Assembly: GCF_900113115.1 (NCBI RefSeq)
Contig: NZ_FOOF01000012.1
Location: forward strand, 62,001 to 126,000
Length of the DNA stretch: 64,000 nt
Direction of reading: 5' to 3'
Source of the DNA: Duganella sp. CF458
GTDB taxonomy: Bacteria > Pseudomonadota > Gammaproteobacteria > Burkholderiales > Burkholderiaceae_D
Shown here: positions 8,176 through 16,784 of the stretch, one piece after another
Numbering within the stretch: position 1 is the first letter of the stretch
Layout of the letters: each line of letters begins with the position of its first letter
The notes under the pieces: model-generated
Database searches by the model: none
What the model saw: the letters and a program-made list of their open reading frames with translations, nothing else
What the model was told of the DNA's origin: nothing
Translations under genes and position numbers: made by a program

Positions 8176-9573
8176 ATGAGCAATTTAAAGATTTTCAACA
8201 CGCTTGCACGCGAAAAGCAGTCGTTCAAACCCATTGAGGCGGGCAAAGTCCGGATGTATGTCTGTGGCATGACCGTTTACGACTACTGCCACGTGGGCCA
8301 CGGCCGCATGTTGATGGCGTTCGACGTCATCTACCGTTGGCTGAAGGCGTCGGGCTACGATGTGCGCTATGCGCGCAATATCACGGACATCGATGACAAG
8401 ATCATCAAGCGCGCGGTCGAGAACAATGAAACGATCGGCCAACTGACTGGCCGCTTCATTAAGTTCATGGACGAGGATTGCGAGGCGCTCGGCATCCTGA
8501 ATCCGACCGACGTGCCGAAAGCCACCGAATACGTGCCGCAGATGCTGGGCATTATCGAGAAGCTGGAAGCCAAGGACCTGGCTTACAAGGCTGCGGACGG
8601 CGATGTTAACTATGCGGTGCGCCAGTTCGAAGGCTACGGCAAGCTGTCGGGCAAGTCGCTGGACGACCTGCGCGCAGGCGAGCGCGTGGACGTCAACATC
8701 GGCAAGCGCGATCCATTGGACTTCGTGTTGTGGAAGGCCGCCAAGGAATCCGAGCCGGAAGAGGTGAAGTGGGATTCCAAGTGGGGCAAGGGGCGTCCGG
8801 GCTGGCACATCGAGTGCTCGGCGATGTCGTGCTCCCTGCTGGGCGAGACTTTCGACATCCACGGCGGCGGCGCTGACTTGCAATTCCCGCACCATGAAAA
8901 CGAAATCGCGCAGTCGGAAGGCGCTTCCGGCAAGACGCTGGCCAACTACTGGGTCCACAACGGCTTCGTGCGCGTGGATGGCGAGAAGATGTCCAAATCG
9001 CTGGGTAATTTCTTCACCATCCGCGAAGTATTGAAGCAGTTCGACGCGGAAGTGGTGCGCTTCTTCATCCTGCGCGCCCACTACCGCAGCCCGCTGAACT
9101 ACTCAGACGTGCACCTGGACGACGCGCGCGGCGCGTTGACCCGCCTGTACACCGCGCTGGATGGCGTGGAAGGCGACGGCCAGCCGCTCGACTGGAGCGA
9201 AGACAACGCCAAGCGCTTCGCCGAGGCGATGGACGACGACTTCAACACCCCGATCGCGGTGTCGGTGCTGTTCGACCTGGCGTCGGAGGTCAATAAGACC
9301 AAGTCGCCGGCCGCCGTGCGTCAGCTGAAAGGCCTGGCCGCCGTCCTGGGCCTGCTGGAGCGCAGCCCTGAGGAATACCGCAAGGCCGCCCCGAAAGGCG
9401 CGGAAGGCGAGGGCATGGACGAAGCGGCAATCGAAGCCGCCATCGCCAGCCGTGCCGCTGCCAAGAAGTCGCGCGACTTCGCTACCGCCGACAAGGTGCG
9501 TGCCGATCTGCTGGCAGCCGGCATCGTCCTCGAAGACAAGCCTGACGGCACCACGAACTGGCGCCGCGCGTAA
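8176..9573 (+). CDS. cysS: Cysteinyl-tRNA synthetase
   Basis: Charges tRNA-Cys with cysteine in the cytoplasm; a class Ia enzyme. The 465-residue length is typical. Visible motifs are the zinc Cys (C30) next to GMTVYD, HVGH (residues 39-42, the HIGH motif) and KMSKS (about 271-275) within GEKMSKSLGNF. The zinc-site region GWHIECSAMS and GGGADLQFPHHENE is intact. Transcribed divergently from the exported cyclophilin, with a 184-base region between. The stop overlaps the start of the next gene (TAATG), so the two are translationally coupled. Confidence 0.97.
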   Translation: MSNLKIFNTLAREKQSFKPIEAGKVRMYVCGMTVYDYCHVGHGRMLMAFDVIYRWLKASGYDVRYARNITDIDDKIIKRAVENNETIGQLTGRFIKFMDEDCEALGILNPTDVPKATEYVPQMLGIIEKLEAKDLAYKAADGDVNYAVRQFEGYGKLSGKSLDDLRAGERVDVNIGKRDPLDFVLWKAAKESEPEEVKWDSKWGKGRPGWHIECSAMSCSLLGETFDIHGGGADLQFPHHENEIAQSEGASGKTLANYWVHNGFVRVDGEKMSKSLGNFFTIREVLKQFDAEVVRFFILRAHYRSPLNYSDVHLDDARGALTRLYTALDGVEGDGQPLDWSEDNAKRFAEAMDDDFNTPIAVSVLFDLASEVNKTKSPAAVRQLKGLAAVLGLLERSPEEYRKAAPKGAEGEGMDEAAIEAAIASRAAAKKSRDFATADKVRADLLAAGIVLEDKPDGTTNWRRA

Positions 9574-10220
9574 TGGTTCTATCCAGGGAAAACGGGGATC
9601 AGGCCCCGGTGCCGCCGTATTGGGAGGAAGCCAAGGCAGAGCTCATGAAGCGTGACCGCATCATGAACCGCCTGATCCCCCAGTTCGGCGATCTGCACCT
9701 GGTCGGCCATGACGACCCGTTTATTACCCTGGCGCGCGCCATCGTCAACCAGCAGGTCACGACCCAGGTCGCCAATGCGGCGTGGGCCAAACTGCTGGAA
9801 ACCTGTCCTAAATTCACCCCGGCAGCCGTGCAAAAAACCGGCGCCGCTGCGCTGGCGGGCTGCGGCCTTTCAAAGCGCAAGGCCGAATACATCCTGGATC
9901 TGGCCGACCATTTCAAGAATAAGAAGGTGCATGCCGCCCAATGGGCGCAGATGGATGACGAAGCGGTTATCGCTGAACTGGTGCAAATTCGCGGCATTAC
10001 GCGCTGGACAGCGGAGATGTTTTTGATATTTAATTTGCTCCGACCCAACGTGCTGCCGCTTGACGACAGCCGGCTGATTAGTGGAATCAGCCAGAATTAT
10101 TTTTCCGGGGAGCCCGTGTCGCGCAGCGATGCGCGCGAGGTTTCGGCCAACTGGGAGCCCTTCCGCACGGTCGCCACGTGGTATTTATGGCGTAGCCTTG
10201 ATCCGGTTCCGGTAAAATAG
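9573..10220 (+). CDS. DNA-3-methyladenine glycosylase (AlkA-type HhH-GPD)
   Basis: Removes alkylated bases from DNA to start base-excision repair. The 215-residue protein carries the helix-hairpin-helix loop LVQIRGITRWTAEMFL followed by LPLDDSRL, which holds the catalytic Asp of the HhH-GPD superfamily. DPFITLARAIVNQQVT is the usual N-terminal helix motif of this group. It is shorter than E. coli AlkA (282) and lacks its N-terminal domain, like many bacterial AlkA-type proteins. The ATG overlaps the cysS stop by one base; accA follows 65 bases downstream. Confidence 0.9.
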   Translation: MVLSRENGDQAPVPPYWEEAKAELMKRDRIMNRLIPQFGDLHLVGHDDPFITLARAIVNQQVTTQVANAAWAKLLETCPKFTPAAVQKTGAAALAGCGLSKRKAEYILDLADHFKNKKVHAAQWAQMDDEAVIAELVQIRGITRWTAEMFLIFNLLRPNVLPLDDSRLISGISQNYFSGEPVSRSDAREVSANWEPFRTVATWYLWRSLDPVPVK

Positions 10221-10285
10221 CGCAAATTCTCACTGGCAACCGTTATTACAATGTTGTCAGGGAGGCAAAAAACCTTGGAGGTACA

Positions 10286-11260
10286 ATGATTAAAACGACT
10301 TTCCTCAACTTTGAGCAACCGATCGCGGAACTGGATTCCAAGATTGAAGAGCTGCGTTTCGTACAAGACGATTCGGCCGTCGACATTTCCGAAGAAATCG
10401 ACCGCCTGGCCAAGAAGAGCCAACAGCTGACCAAAGACATTTACGCCAAGCTGACTCCTTGGCAGGTTTCCCAGATTGCTCGTCACCCGCAGCGTCCATA
10501 CACCATGGACTACGTGAACGAGATCTTCACCGACTTCCACGAACTGCACGGCGACCGCACCTATGCGGACGACCAGTCCATCGTTGGCGGTTTCGCCCGT
10601 TTCAACGGCCAGCCATGCATGGTGATCGGCCACCAGAAGGGCCGCGATACCAAAGAACGCGCCATGCGCAACTTCGGCATGCCGAAGCCTGAAGGCTACC
10701 GTAAGGCCATGCGCCTGATGAAGCTGGCCGAGAAGTTCAACCTGCCTATCTTCACCTTTGTTGACACCCCTGGTGCATTCCCTGGCATCGACGCGGAAGA
10801 GCGCGGCCAGTCGGAAGCGATCGGCCACAACCTGTTCGTGATGGCCGAACTGAAAGTGCCGCTGATCGCCACCATCATCGGTGAAGGCGGTTCCGGCGGT
10901 GCGCTGGCGATTGCGGTGGGCGACACCGTGCTGATGCTGCAGTACGCGACCTACTCGGTGATTTCGCCTGAGGGTTGCGCTTCGATTCTGTGGAAGACTT
11001 CCGAGCGTGCATCCGATGCAGCTGAAGCGCTGGGCCTGACCGCGCATCGCCTGAAAGCGATTGGCCTGGTCGACAAGATCATTACCGAGCCGCTGGGCGG
11101 CGCACACCGCGATCCGAAGGAAATGGCCAAGATGCTGAAACGCGCGCTGGCGGATTCGCTGCGCCAGTTCCAGGGCGTAAAGACCAAGGACCTGCTGGCA
11201 GCCCGTCACGAAAAGCTGATGAGCTACGGTAAGTTCAAAGAAACCACTGCTTCCGAATAA
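10286..11260 (+). CDS. accA: Acetyl-CoA carboxylase carboxyltransferase subunit alpha
   Basis: With AccD it moves the carboxyl group from carboxybiotin to acetyl-CoA, the first committed step of fatty-acid synthesis. The 324 residues match AccA (about 320). Conserved blocks include MDYVNEIFTDFHELHGDR, GRDTKERAMRNFGMPKPEG, FVDTPGAFPG and GEGGSGGALAI, the last forming the oxyanion-hole turn. An excellent ribosome site (TTGGAGGT) lies before the ATG. The 3' end is followed at once by the double palindrome described separately. Confidence 0.97.
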   Translation: MIKTTFLNFEQPIAELDSKIEELRFVQDDSAVDISEEIDRLAKKSQQLTKDIYAKLTPWQVSQIARHPQRPYTMDYVNEIFTDFHELHGDRTYADDQSIVGGFARFNGQPCMVIGHQKGRDTKERAMRNFGMPKPEGYRKAMRLMKLAEKFNLPIFTFVDTPGAFPGIDAEERGQSEAIGHNLFVMAELKVPLIATIIGEGGSGGALAIAVGDTVLMLQYATYSVISPEGCASILWKTSERASDAAEALGLTAHRLKAIGLVDKIITEPLGGAHRDPKEMAKMLKRALADSLRQFQGVKTKDLLAARHEKLMSYGKFKETTASE

Positions 11261-11273
11261 AACCAGCAAATCT

Positions 11274-11342
11274 GGGTCTGACCCAAGGGTCAGACCCGCC
11301 CTGTGGCGGCCGCGTACAGGGTCTGACCCTTGGGTCAGACCC
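11274..11342. repeat. Double palindromic repeat between accA and tilS
   Basis: Two 24-base imperfect palindromes lie in inverted orientation: GGGTCTGACCC-AA-GGGTCAGACCC at 11274-11297 and GGGTCTGACCC-TT-GGGTCAGACCC at 11319-11342. The spacer has GCGGCCGC at its centre. The symmetry extends outwards: AAACCAGCAAA on the left and TTTGCCGGTTT on the right pair with one mismatch, so the whole region can fold as one long cruciform or two hairpins. This resembles REP/BIME-type mobile repeats. It could also act as a two-way terminator or mRNA 3'-end stabiliser, although there is no poly-T tract. Confidence 0.85.
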
Positions 11343-11362
11343 TGGTTTGCCGGTTTAGAAAT

Positions 11363-12700
11363 ATGCGCCCCCAACAAATCCTCCAGCAATCCCTCGCCGG
11401 CCTCCCGCAAGGCCCGATCGCCATCGCCTACAGCGGAGGCCTGGACAGCAGCGCCTTGCTCCACCTCGCGGCAGCGAGCGGACGCAAAACCTACGCCTTC
11501 CACATCCATCACGGCCTGAGCCCCAACGCCGACGCCTGGGAAGCCCACGCGCGCGCTGAGTGCGATCGCCTCAACATCACCTTCGCCAGCCGCCGCGTCA
11601 CCCTCGACGACCGCAGCGAAGCCTCAGCCCGCAAAGCCCGCTACGCAGCGTTGGGCGCGCTCTGCAAGGAGCACGAGGTCCGCCTGCTGCTCACAGCCCA
11701 CCACCTGGACGACCAGGCCGAAACCATCCTGCTGCAGCTGCTGCGCGGTTCCGGCGTTGCCGGCCTGTCCGGCATGGACGCCTCCAACCGCGCCGCCGGC
11801 CTGCTCGGCACCAGCGAAGTCCTGCTGGCGCGCCCGCTGCTGCAGGTAAGCCGCGCGCAACTGGAAGACTATGTGCGCGAGCACGCCATCAGCCATATCG
11901 AAGACGAATCGAACGCGGACCTGCGCTACGCCCGCAATGCGCTGCGCCACGAGATCATGCCCAAGCTGGCGCAGGCCTATCCCGGCTACCAGGAACGCTT
12001 CGCCCGCAGTGCGCGCCACGCCCAGGCGGCCCAGCGCCTGCTGACCGAGCAGGCGGTCGAGGATCTGCAGGAATGCCTGGCGGGCGGCGAGGCCACCGAG
12101 GCTGCCGCCGGCCTGGACATGGCACGCGTGCGCGTGCTCAGCCCCGACCGTGTCGCCAACCTGCTGCGGCACTGGTTCGCCGAGCGTGGCATCCGCCTGC
12201 CGTCCACCAACTGGCTGGCCGAAATGCAGGAGCAGGCATTGACTGCGCGCGACGACGCCAACCTCAAGGTCACCCATCCCGATTGCGAAGTGCGCCGCCA
12301 CCGCGACCGCCTTTACCTCGTGCCGCGCAAGCCGGAAGTAGAGGAGGGCCAGCGCCACTTCCGCTGGAATGGCGAATCGAGCATCGACTTCCCCGAGTAC
12401 GGCGGCACTTTGCATGTCGAACTGGCCCCGCTGGGACTGGACCCCGATTGGCTGCGCCAGCAGATGCTGACAATTGAGGTGCGCCGCGGCGGTGAAAAGC
12501 TCAAGCCCGCCCGCAACCGCCCGACGCGCACCCTCAAGCAGCACTACCAGACCCTCGGCATTCCCGCCTGGGAGCGCGAGCGGCTGCCGATGGTATCGAT
12601 CCCCGGCGATATCCTGTATGCCGCCGGTATCGGCATGGATTGCCGCAAACTGAGCTCCGGCCCGGAGCATCGTTTGGTGTTTCGCTGGGAAACCAAATAA
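11363..12700 (+). CDS. tilS: tRNA(Ile)-lysidine synthetase
   Basis: Converts C34 of tRNA-Ile(CAU) to lysidine using ATP and lysine, so that AUA is read as Ile. The 445-residue protein contains the PP-loop SGGLDSSALLHL (residues 24-35), HIHHGLS and LTAHHLDDQAETILLQLLRGSG, all typical. A C-terminal TilS domain with RRGGEKLKP follows. I chose the ATG at 11363 because the upstream TTG in the same frame (11330) lies inside the palindromic repeat and would add an unrelated peptide. No strong ribosome site is visible. Confidence 0.95.
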   Translation: MRPQQILQQSLAGLPQGPIAIAYSGGLDSSALLHLAAASGRKTYAFHIHHGLSPNADAWEAHARAECDRLNITFASRRVTLDDRSEASARKARYAALGALCKEHEVRLLLTAHHLDDQAETILLQLLRGSGVAGLSGMDASNRAAGLLGTSEVLLARPLLQVSRAQLEDYVREHAISHIEDESNADLRYARNALRHEIMPKLAQAYPGYQERFARSARHAQAAQRLLTEQAVEDLQECLAGGEATEAAAGLDMARVRVLSPDRVANLLRHWFAERGIRLPSTNWLAEMQEQALTARDDANLKVTHPDCEVRRHRDRLYLVPRKPEVEEGQRHFRWNGESSIDFPEYGGTLHVELAPLGLDPDWLRQQMLTIEVRRGGEKLKPARNRPTRTLKQHYQTLGIPAWERERLPMVSIPGDILYAAGIGMDCRKLSSGPEHRLVFRWETK

Positions 12701-12836
12701 TTATCGCTGACACCTGTCTAGACATATGAACTTATGCCAAATAGGTATGAGTGTATGTACTTTTTGACTTGAGATTTTGCAACGCAACATGTAGAGTAAA
12801 GGGCTCCCTTTATCACATCAATGCGGAAAAATCAGC

Positions 12837-14084
12837 ATGGCTTTAATCGTTCACAAGTACGGCGGCACGTCGATGGGCTCGACGGAACGCATCAAGAACG
12901 TCGCGCGTCGCGTCGCCAAATGGCACGACGCGGGACACCAGGTGGTCGTGGTACCGTCGGCGATGTCCGGCGAAACCAACCGTCTGATTGCCCTGGCCAA
13001 GGAAATCCAGAACCCGCCCGACCCACGTGAACTGGACATGATCGCCTCCACCGGCGAGCAGGTGTCCGTGGGCCTGCTGTCGATGGCGCTGCAAGCGATC
13101 GGCAAGGACGCCATTTCCTACACCGGCTGGCAAGTAGCGATTAAGACCGACTCCGCCTTCACCAAAGCCCGCATCCAGTCGATCGAAGACGGCCGCGTGC
13201 GCGAAGACCTGGAGAAGGGCCGCATTGTGATCATCACTGGCTTCCAGGGCGTGGACGAGAACGACAACATCGCCACCCTGGGCCGCGGCGGTTCCGATAC
13301 CTCGGCCGTGGCAATTGCCGCCGCGCTGAAGGCGGACGAATGCCTGATTTACACCGACGTCGACGGCGTCTACACCACCGACCCACGCGTGGTTTCCGAA
13401 GCGCGCCGCCTGAAAGCGATCACGTTTGAAGAGATGCTGGAACTGGCTTCGCTGGGCTCCAAAGTCCTGCAAACCCGCTCGGTGGAATTTGCCGGCAACT
13501 ACCGCGTACCGACCCGCGTGCTGTCCTCGCTGACCGATCCGCTGATGGATCTGGCGGAAGAAGCCAGCTCGGGCACCCTGATTTCGTTTGAGGAAGACCA
13601 AAACATGGAACAAGCAGTTATCTCCGGCATCGCCTTCAATCGCGACGAAGCCAAAATCACCGTGCTGGGCGTGCCAGACCGTCCAGGCATCGCTTACCAC
13701 ATCCTGGGCCCGGTGGCCGAAGCCAATGTCGAAGTCGACATGATCATCCAGAACCAGGCAGTGGACGGCAAGACCGACTTCACCTTCACCGTGTCGCGCA
13801 ACGACTACCAGAAGGCGATGGATGTGCTGCACAACGAAAAGGGCGAGATCGGCCACCACACCCTGGTGGGTGACGCAAAAGTGTCCAAGATCTCCGTGGT
13901 GGGCGTGGGCATGCGTTCGCACGTTGGCGTGGCGTCGCAGATGTTCAAGACCCTGGCGGAAGAGGGCATCAACATCATGATGATCTCCACCTCCGAGATC
14001 AAGATTTCCGTCCTGATCGACGAGAAATATATGGAGCTGGCCGTGCGTGCACTGCACAAAGCCTTCGAGTTGGAAAAAGAGTAA
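12837..14084 (+). CDS. lysC: Aspartate kinase
   Basis: Phosphorylates aspartate, the entry step to lysine, methionine, threonine and diaminopimelate. The 415-residue length fits the class with a catalytic domain and two C-terminal ACT domains. Visible are KYGGTSMGS (residues 7-15), TGEQVS, GRGGSDTSAVA and TDVDGVYTTDPR; the ACT region has VPDRPGIAYHILGP and GINIMMISTSEIKIS, so feedback control is likely. The 136-base upstream region carries a TTGACT hexamer at 12764-12769 but no well-spaced -10 box. The tRNA-Ser gene follows, as in many Burkholderiales. Confidence 0.96.
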   Translation: MALIVHKYGGTSMGSTERIKNVARRVAKWHDAGHQVVVVPSAMSGETNRLIALAKEIQNPPDPRELDMIASTGEQVSVGLLSMALQAIGKDAISYTGWQVAIKTDSAFTKARIQSIEDGRVREDLEKGRIVIITGFQGVDENDNIATLGRGGSDTSAVAIAAALKADECLIYTDVDGVYTTDPRVVSEARRLKAITFEEMLELASLGSKVLQTRSVEFAGNYRVPTRVLSSLTDPLMDLAEEASSGTLISFEEDQNMEQAVISGIAFNRDEAKITVLGVPDRPGIAYHILGPVAEANVEVDMIIQNQAVDGKTDFTFTVSRNDYQKAMDVLHNEKGEIGHHTLVGDAKVSKISVVGVGMRSHVGVASQMFKTLAEEGINIMMISTSEIKISVLIDEKYMELAVRALHKAFELEKE

Positions 14085-14175
14085 ATATTTCCAAAAAAAC
14101 TGCGGTATTTACCTTGACCAAAGCGGTCCCGGTCTTTAATATTGCGGTCGCGTTGACGCAGTAACATATCAACGA

Positions 14176-14268
14176 GGAGGCGTGGCCGAGTGGCCGAAGG
14201 CACTTCCCTGCTAAGGAAGCATACGGGCAAAACCTGTATCGTGGGTTCGAATCCCACCGCCTCCGCCA
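14176..14268 (+). tRNA. tRNA-Ser(GCT)
   Basis: A 93-base class II tRNA. The acceptor stem GGAGGCG pairs with the CGCCTCC-G-CCA end, with CCA encoded at 14266-14268. The anticodon arm CTTCCCTGCTAAGGAAG exposes GCT, reading AGC/AGU serine codons. There is a long variable arm, and the T-loop GTTCGAATC is standard. It lies 91 bases after lysC and is followed by an intrinsic terminator. Confidence 0.97.
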
Positions 14269-14278
14269 GATTCAAGCG

Positions 14279-14310
14279 AAAAGCCCCGAGGAGACTCGGG
14301 GCTTTTTGTT
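14279..14310 (+). terminator. Intrinsic terminator after tRNA-Ser
   Basis: A perfect 9-bp stem AGCCCCGAG / CTCGGGGCT with GAGA loop (14282-14303), preceded by A residues and followed by a TTTT tract. It is the textbook rho-independent form and ends the tRNA transcript. Confidence 0.93.
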
Positions 14311-14334
14311 TTCATACTCAGCAAAGGAATTGAT

Positions 14335-14853
14335 ATGAAGTTGATCTCTGCAATATTGTTTGCCGTCTCGTTTGCCGCTTCGTTTGCTTTTAATGCCCAG
14401 GCAGCCAACCCGAATCCGGATGCCAGGCAGGTAAAAGCCACGCACGACCTGCTGGTGGCGATGCAAGCTGAAAAGATGATGCGCATGACCGCTGGCATGA
14501 GCCGCTATCCGTCTGAAGCCGAGCGCAAGAAGGTGATGGACAAGGTGACTGCGACGCCGTCGGAAACCATCTACGCCGGGCTGGCAACGCCTGTGGCCCG
14601 CCTCTTGAGCCCGGAGACGGTGACGGAGATGACGCGCTTCTACCAGTCCAGCTACGGACAGAAGGTGTTGAACAACATCTACAACAGCGGCGCCCAGCTC
14701 TACCCAAGCGTTCCGAAGGCAACGCCCGCCGAGCAGGCCGAGTTGAAGAAGCCTGCCTACATCAAGGCCGATGTCGAATTCAAGGCCAACGAGCGGGCAA
14801 TCCACCACGAAGTCTTCGTGCTGCTGAAGCAAATCATCAACCCGAAGAAGTAA
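14335..14853 (+). CDS. Exported DUF2059-like protein
   Basis: A 172-residue protein with signal peptide MKLISAILFAVSFAASFAFN, cleaved near AQA-ANP. The rest is helical, with motifs RQVKATHDLLVAMQ and ETVTEMTRFYQSSYGQKVL; the latter resembles the FYxSxxGxK pattern of DUF2059 proteins. Function unknown; probably periplasmic. It stands alone between the tRNA terminator and a DoxX gene. A ribosome site AGCAAAGGAATTG precedes the ATG. Confidence 0.8.
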   Translation: MKLISAILFAVSFAASFAFNAQAANPNPDARQVKATHDLLVAMQAEKMMRMTAGMSRYPSEAERKKVMDKVTATPSETIYAGLATPVARLLSPETVTEMTRFYQSSYGQKVLNNIYNSGAQLYPSVPKATPAEQAELKKPAYIKADVEFKANERAIHHEVFVLLKQIINPKK

Positions 14854-14907
14854 AGTATGCTTCCTGCGCTTCACCGCGTCCCTTTTCCAAACATTCGTGA
14901 GAATTAA

Positions 14908-15267
14908 ATGGCAGTTTCCAAAACACGTCTCGACGCGTCCCGTTTTTTCCTGCGCCTTGCCATTGGCGGCATGGCCATCCTCATGGGCTTCCAGGCTATC
15001 CGGCATTCCGCCTTCCCATCGACATTCAATGGCGCCGGCCATTGGGCATTGCACCTGACCGAAATGCTGTGCGGCGCGCTGATCATGATCGGCCTGCTGA
15101 TGCCTTATGCCAGTGCGGTACTGACCCTGGTTGTCGGCTTGCCAATCGTGCTTGGCTGGATTCACGGTGCGCCCGTGCTGGGCAACCTGCATGCCCTGTT
15201 CCTGTTGCTGGTGGTGACTGCAACCGCGCTGGGCGGGGCGGGGCAGTGGGCGCTCGGCAAAGACTAG
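14908..15267 (+). CDS. DoxX family membrane protein
   Basis: A 119-residue inner-membrane protein with four predicted helices, beginning FFLRLAIGGMAILMGFQAIRH. The LTEMLCGALIMIGLLMPYAS helix and the pattern of small residues fit the DoxX/SURF4-like fold. Substrate unknown; family members are linked to quinone or thiosulfate metabolism and to redox stress. It starts 54 bases after the DUF2059-like gene, and the GTGAGAATTAA before the ATG gives a moderate ribosome site. Confidence 0.82.
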   Translation: MAVSKTRLDASRFFLRLAIGGMAILMGFQAIRHSAFPSTFNGAGHWALHLTEMLCGALIMIGLLMPYASAVLTLVVGLPIVLGWIHGAPVLGNLHALFLLLVVTATALGGAGQWALGKD

Positions 15268-15312
15268 GCCGGGAATCCGGGGGCCTGCTGTTTTCTGCGC
15301 TATGCTGGCGCG

Positions 15313-16053
15313 ATGAACTGGAAGGCACTCCTGTTTTGCATATTGGCCGCACCGTGGGCGCGGGCGGAGACCATTACGCTCAGTAATGGCGAGTGGCTGC
15401 CTTACCTGTCCGAATCGTTGCCGCACTACGGCGCCGTGTCGCGCATCGTGACGGAAGCCTTTGCACTGGAAGGCATCACGGTCAAATACGTGTTCCGCCC
15501 CTGGCCGCGTGCCTATGCCGAGGCGCAGCGGGGCCTGGTCAACGGCTCGCTGGTCTGGAGTGTGGGACCGCCTTCGACCGAGCGCGCGCGGGAGTTCCTG
15601 GCCAGCGATACCGTGCTTGAAGCCCAATCCGTGTTTTTCCACCGCAAAGGCTACAACTTCACCTGGACCAGGGATGCCGACCTGGCCGGCTTGCGCATCG
15701 GCGGCGTGGCCGGCTACGAATACCGCTTCGAGGAAGTCCCGGGCGTGCGCCTCGATCGCGCACCGAACGAAGAACTCAACCTGCGCAAGCTGGTGGCGGG
15801 GCGCGTCGACGTGGTCCCGGCCAGCCTCGACGTGGGCCGTTATATCCTGCGCACCAAATTCAAACCGGAGGAAGCCGCCGGCATCACAGTCGCTGCGGGG
15901 CGCTACAACACCACCCAATACCGCCTGATCATGCGGCGCGCCGACGCCGCGAATGCCGGCTACCTCGAACGTTTCAACCGCGGCTTGCGCAAGCTGAAGG
16001 AAAGCGGCAAGTATGAGCAATACATGGCGGACCTGGCCGCAGGGCGCTATTGA
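15313..16053 (+). CDS. Periplasmic solute-binding protein (SBP family 3-like)
   Basis: A 246-residue protein with signal peptide MNWKALLFCILAAPWARA. The mature part has the family-3 binding-protein pattern: YGAVSRIVTEAFALEGITVKY, FRPWPRAYAEAQRG, and the hinge strand DLAGLRIGGVAGYEYRF. It is close to small stand-alone binding proteins of Oxalobacteraceae and Shewanella that lack ABC permeases, and none is present here. It may bind an amino acid or act as a sensor input. Starts 45 bases after doxX. The ligand cannot be assigned from sequence. Confidence 0.85.
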   Translation: MNWKALLFCILAAPWARAETITLSNGEWLPYLSESLPHYGAVSRIVTEAFALEGITVKYVFRPWPRAYAEAQRGLVNGSLVWSVGPPSTERAREFLASDTVLEAQSVFFHRKGYNFTWTRDADLAGLRIGGVAGYEYRFEEVPGVRLDRAPNEELNLRKLVAGRVDVVPASLDVGRYILRTKFKPEEAAGITVAAGRYNTTQYRLIMRRADAANAGYLERFNRGLRKLKESGKYEQYMADLAAGRY

Positions 16054-16064
16054 CCTGAAGCTAC

Positions 16065-16092
16065 TTGCTGGAAACAAAGAACTGTATATAAT
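16065..16092 (+). promoter_or_regulatory. Predicted sigma-70 promoter of the SOS-box gene
   Basis: TTGCTG at 16065-16070 and a perfect TATAAT at 16087-16092 are separated by 16 bases. Transcription would start near 16099, about 30 bases before the ATG at 16128. The -10 box lies wholly inside the LexA box. Confidence 0.7.
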
Positions 16093-16099
16093 CACAGTA
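16080..16099 (+). promoter_or_regulatory. LexA (SOS) operator
   Basis: AACTGTATATAATCACAGTA agrees at 16 of 20 positions with the E. coli-type operator and fits CTGT-N8-ACAG exactly (CTGT 16082-16085, ACAG 16094-16097). It overlaps the predicted -10 box, the normal arrangement for LexA repression. The only downstream gene is the unknown CDS at 16128. Confidence 0.8.
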
Positions 16100-16127
16100 T
16101 TTTGAATAAGCTAACACGGGAGCCGCG

Positions 16128-16619
16128 ATGTTCGATGAATTGATGGAAGAGGAAGTGCTGGTGCAGGAAGACCGCGTCTGGCAGGACAATGGCTGGACCG
16201 CGCGCGTCATCAAGAACGAAGACGATGACGGCTGGGCCGTTGCAATGATCAAGGATGGCGAAGCGGAACCCGCGTTGGTCGGTCCCTGGACCATGGGCCG
16301 CGACAAGAAGAATCCCAAACCGCTGGACGTGAATGCCTTTAATACCCTGGTCAAGACTGCCAGCGAAGTGATTCGCCGCCATGAGCAGCAACTGCACGCG
16401 CAACTGCACCGCAGCGTGCGCGTGCATACGGAGGGCGCGGCCTACATCACCGTCAACCTCGACATCACCCCGGACGAAGACGATCCCTACGCGACCCTGA
16501 CAGCCTTCGATCCATTCGGCGAAGAACAGGCGCAAGTGCGCGTGGCGCCGAACTTCAAGCTGAGCGTCGCCAGCGCGACTGCGTGGATGGAAGCGGGCTA
16601 CCGCAAGCCTTCCGCGTGA
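16128..16619 (+). CDS. Unknown protein, predicted SOS-regulated
   Basis: A 163-residue soluble acidic protein with no signal peptide and no membrane segment. I do not recognise the family. The N-terminal half has a basic-hydrophobic pattern (QDNGWTARVIKNEDDDGWAV) resembling a small beta-sheet fold; the middle has a helix with VIRRHEQQLHAQLHR; the C-terminal half has AAYITVNLDITPDEDDPYATL and ends in AWMEAGYRKPSA. The promoter is covered by a LexA box (16080-16099), so expression is probably induced by DNA damage. GGGAGCCGCG before the ATG is the ribosome site. The role could lie in repair, cell-division arrest or stress; nothing in the protein decides this. Confidence 0.85.
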   Translation: MFDELMEEEVLVQEDRVWQDNGWTARVIKNEDDDGWAVAMIKDGEAEPALVGPWTMGRDKKNPKPLDVNAFNTLVKTASEVIRRHEQQLHAQLHRSVRVHTEGAAYITVNLDITPDEDDPYATLTAFDPFGEEQAQVRVAPNFKLSVASATAWMEAGYRKPSA

Positions 16620-16784
16620 AAAAAGATCATGTGCGCCGAAAGCCAATCGTGACAAAGCGCGCACTTTGCCGCCCCTTCCACGGCTAAGCTGGAGGGGTTT
16701 GCGCGAACTCAATTGCAGACGATCTTCGTGACGATATAGTCGCCTGACGCCGTCGTGGCGTTCCCCTTCATTAGGAGGCTCAGA

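Noticed and set aside
7992..8270. N-terminal extension of the exported cyclophilin
   Set aside because: It would bury the signal peptide and overlap the 5' end of cysS; the ATG at 7991 has a good ribosome site.
11330..11362. Upstream TTG start for tilS
   Set aside because: The codons lie inside the palindromic repeat and encode no TilS-like residues; the ATG at 11363 gives the usual N-terminus.
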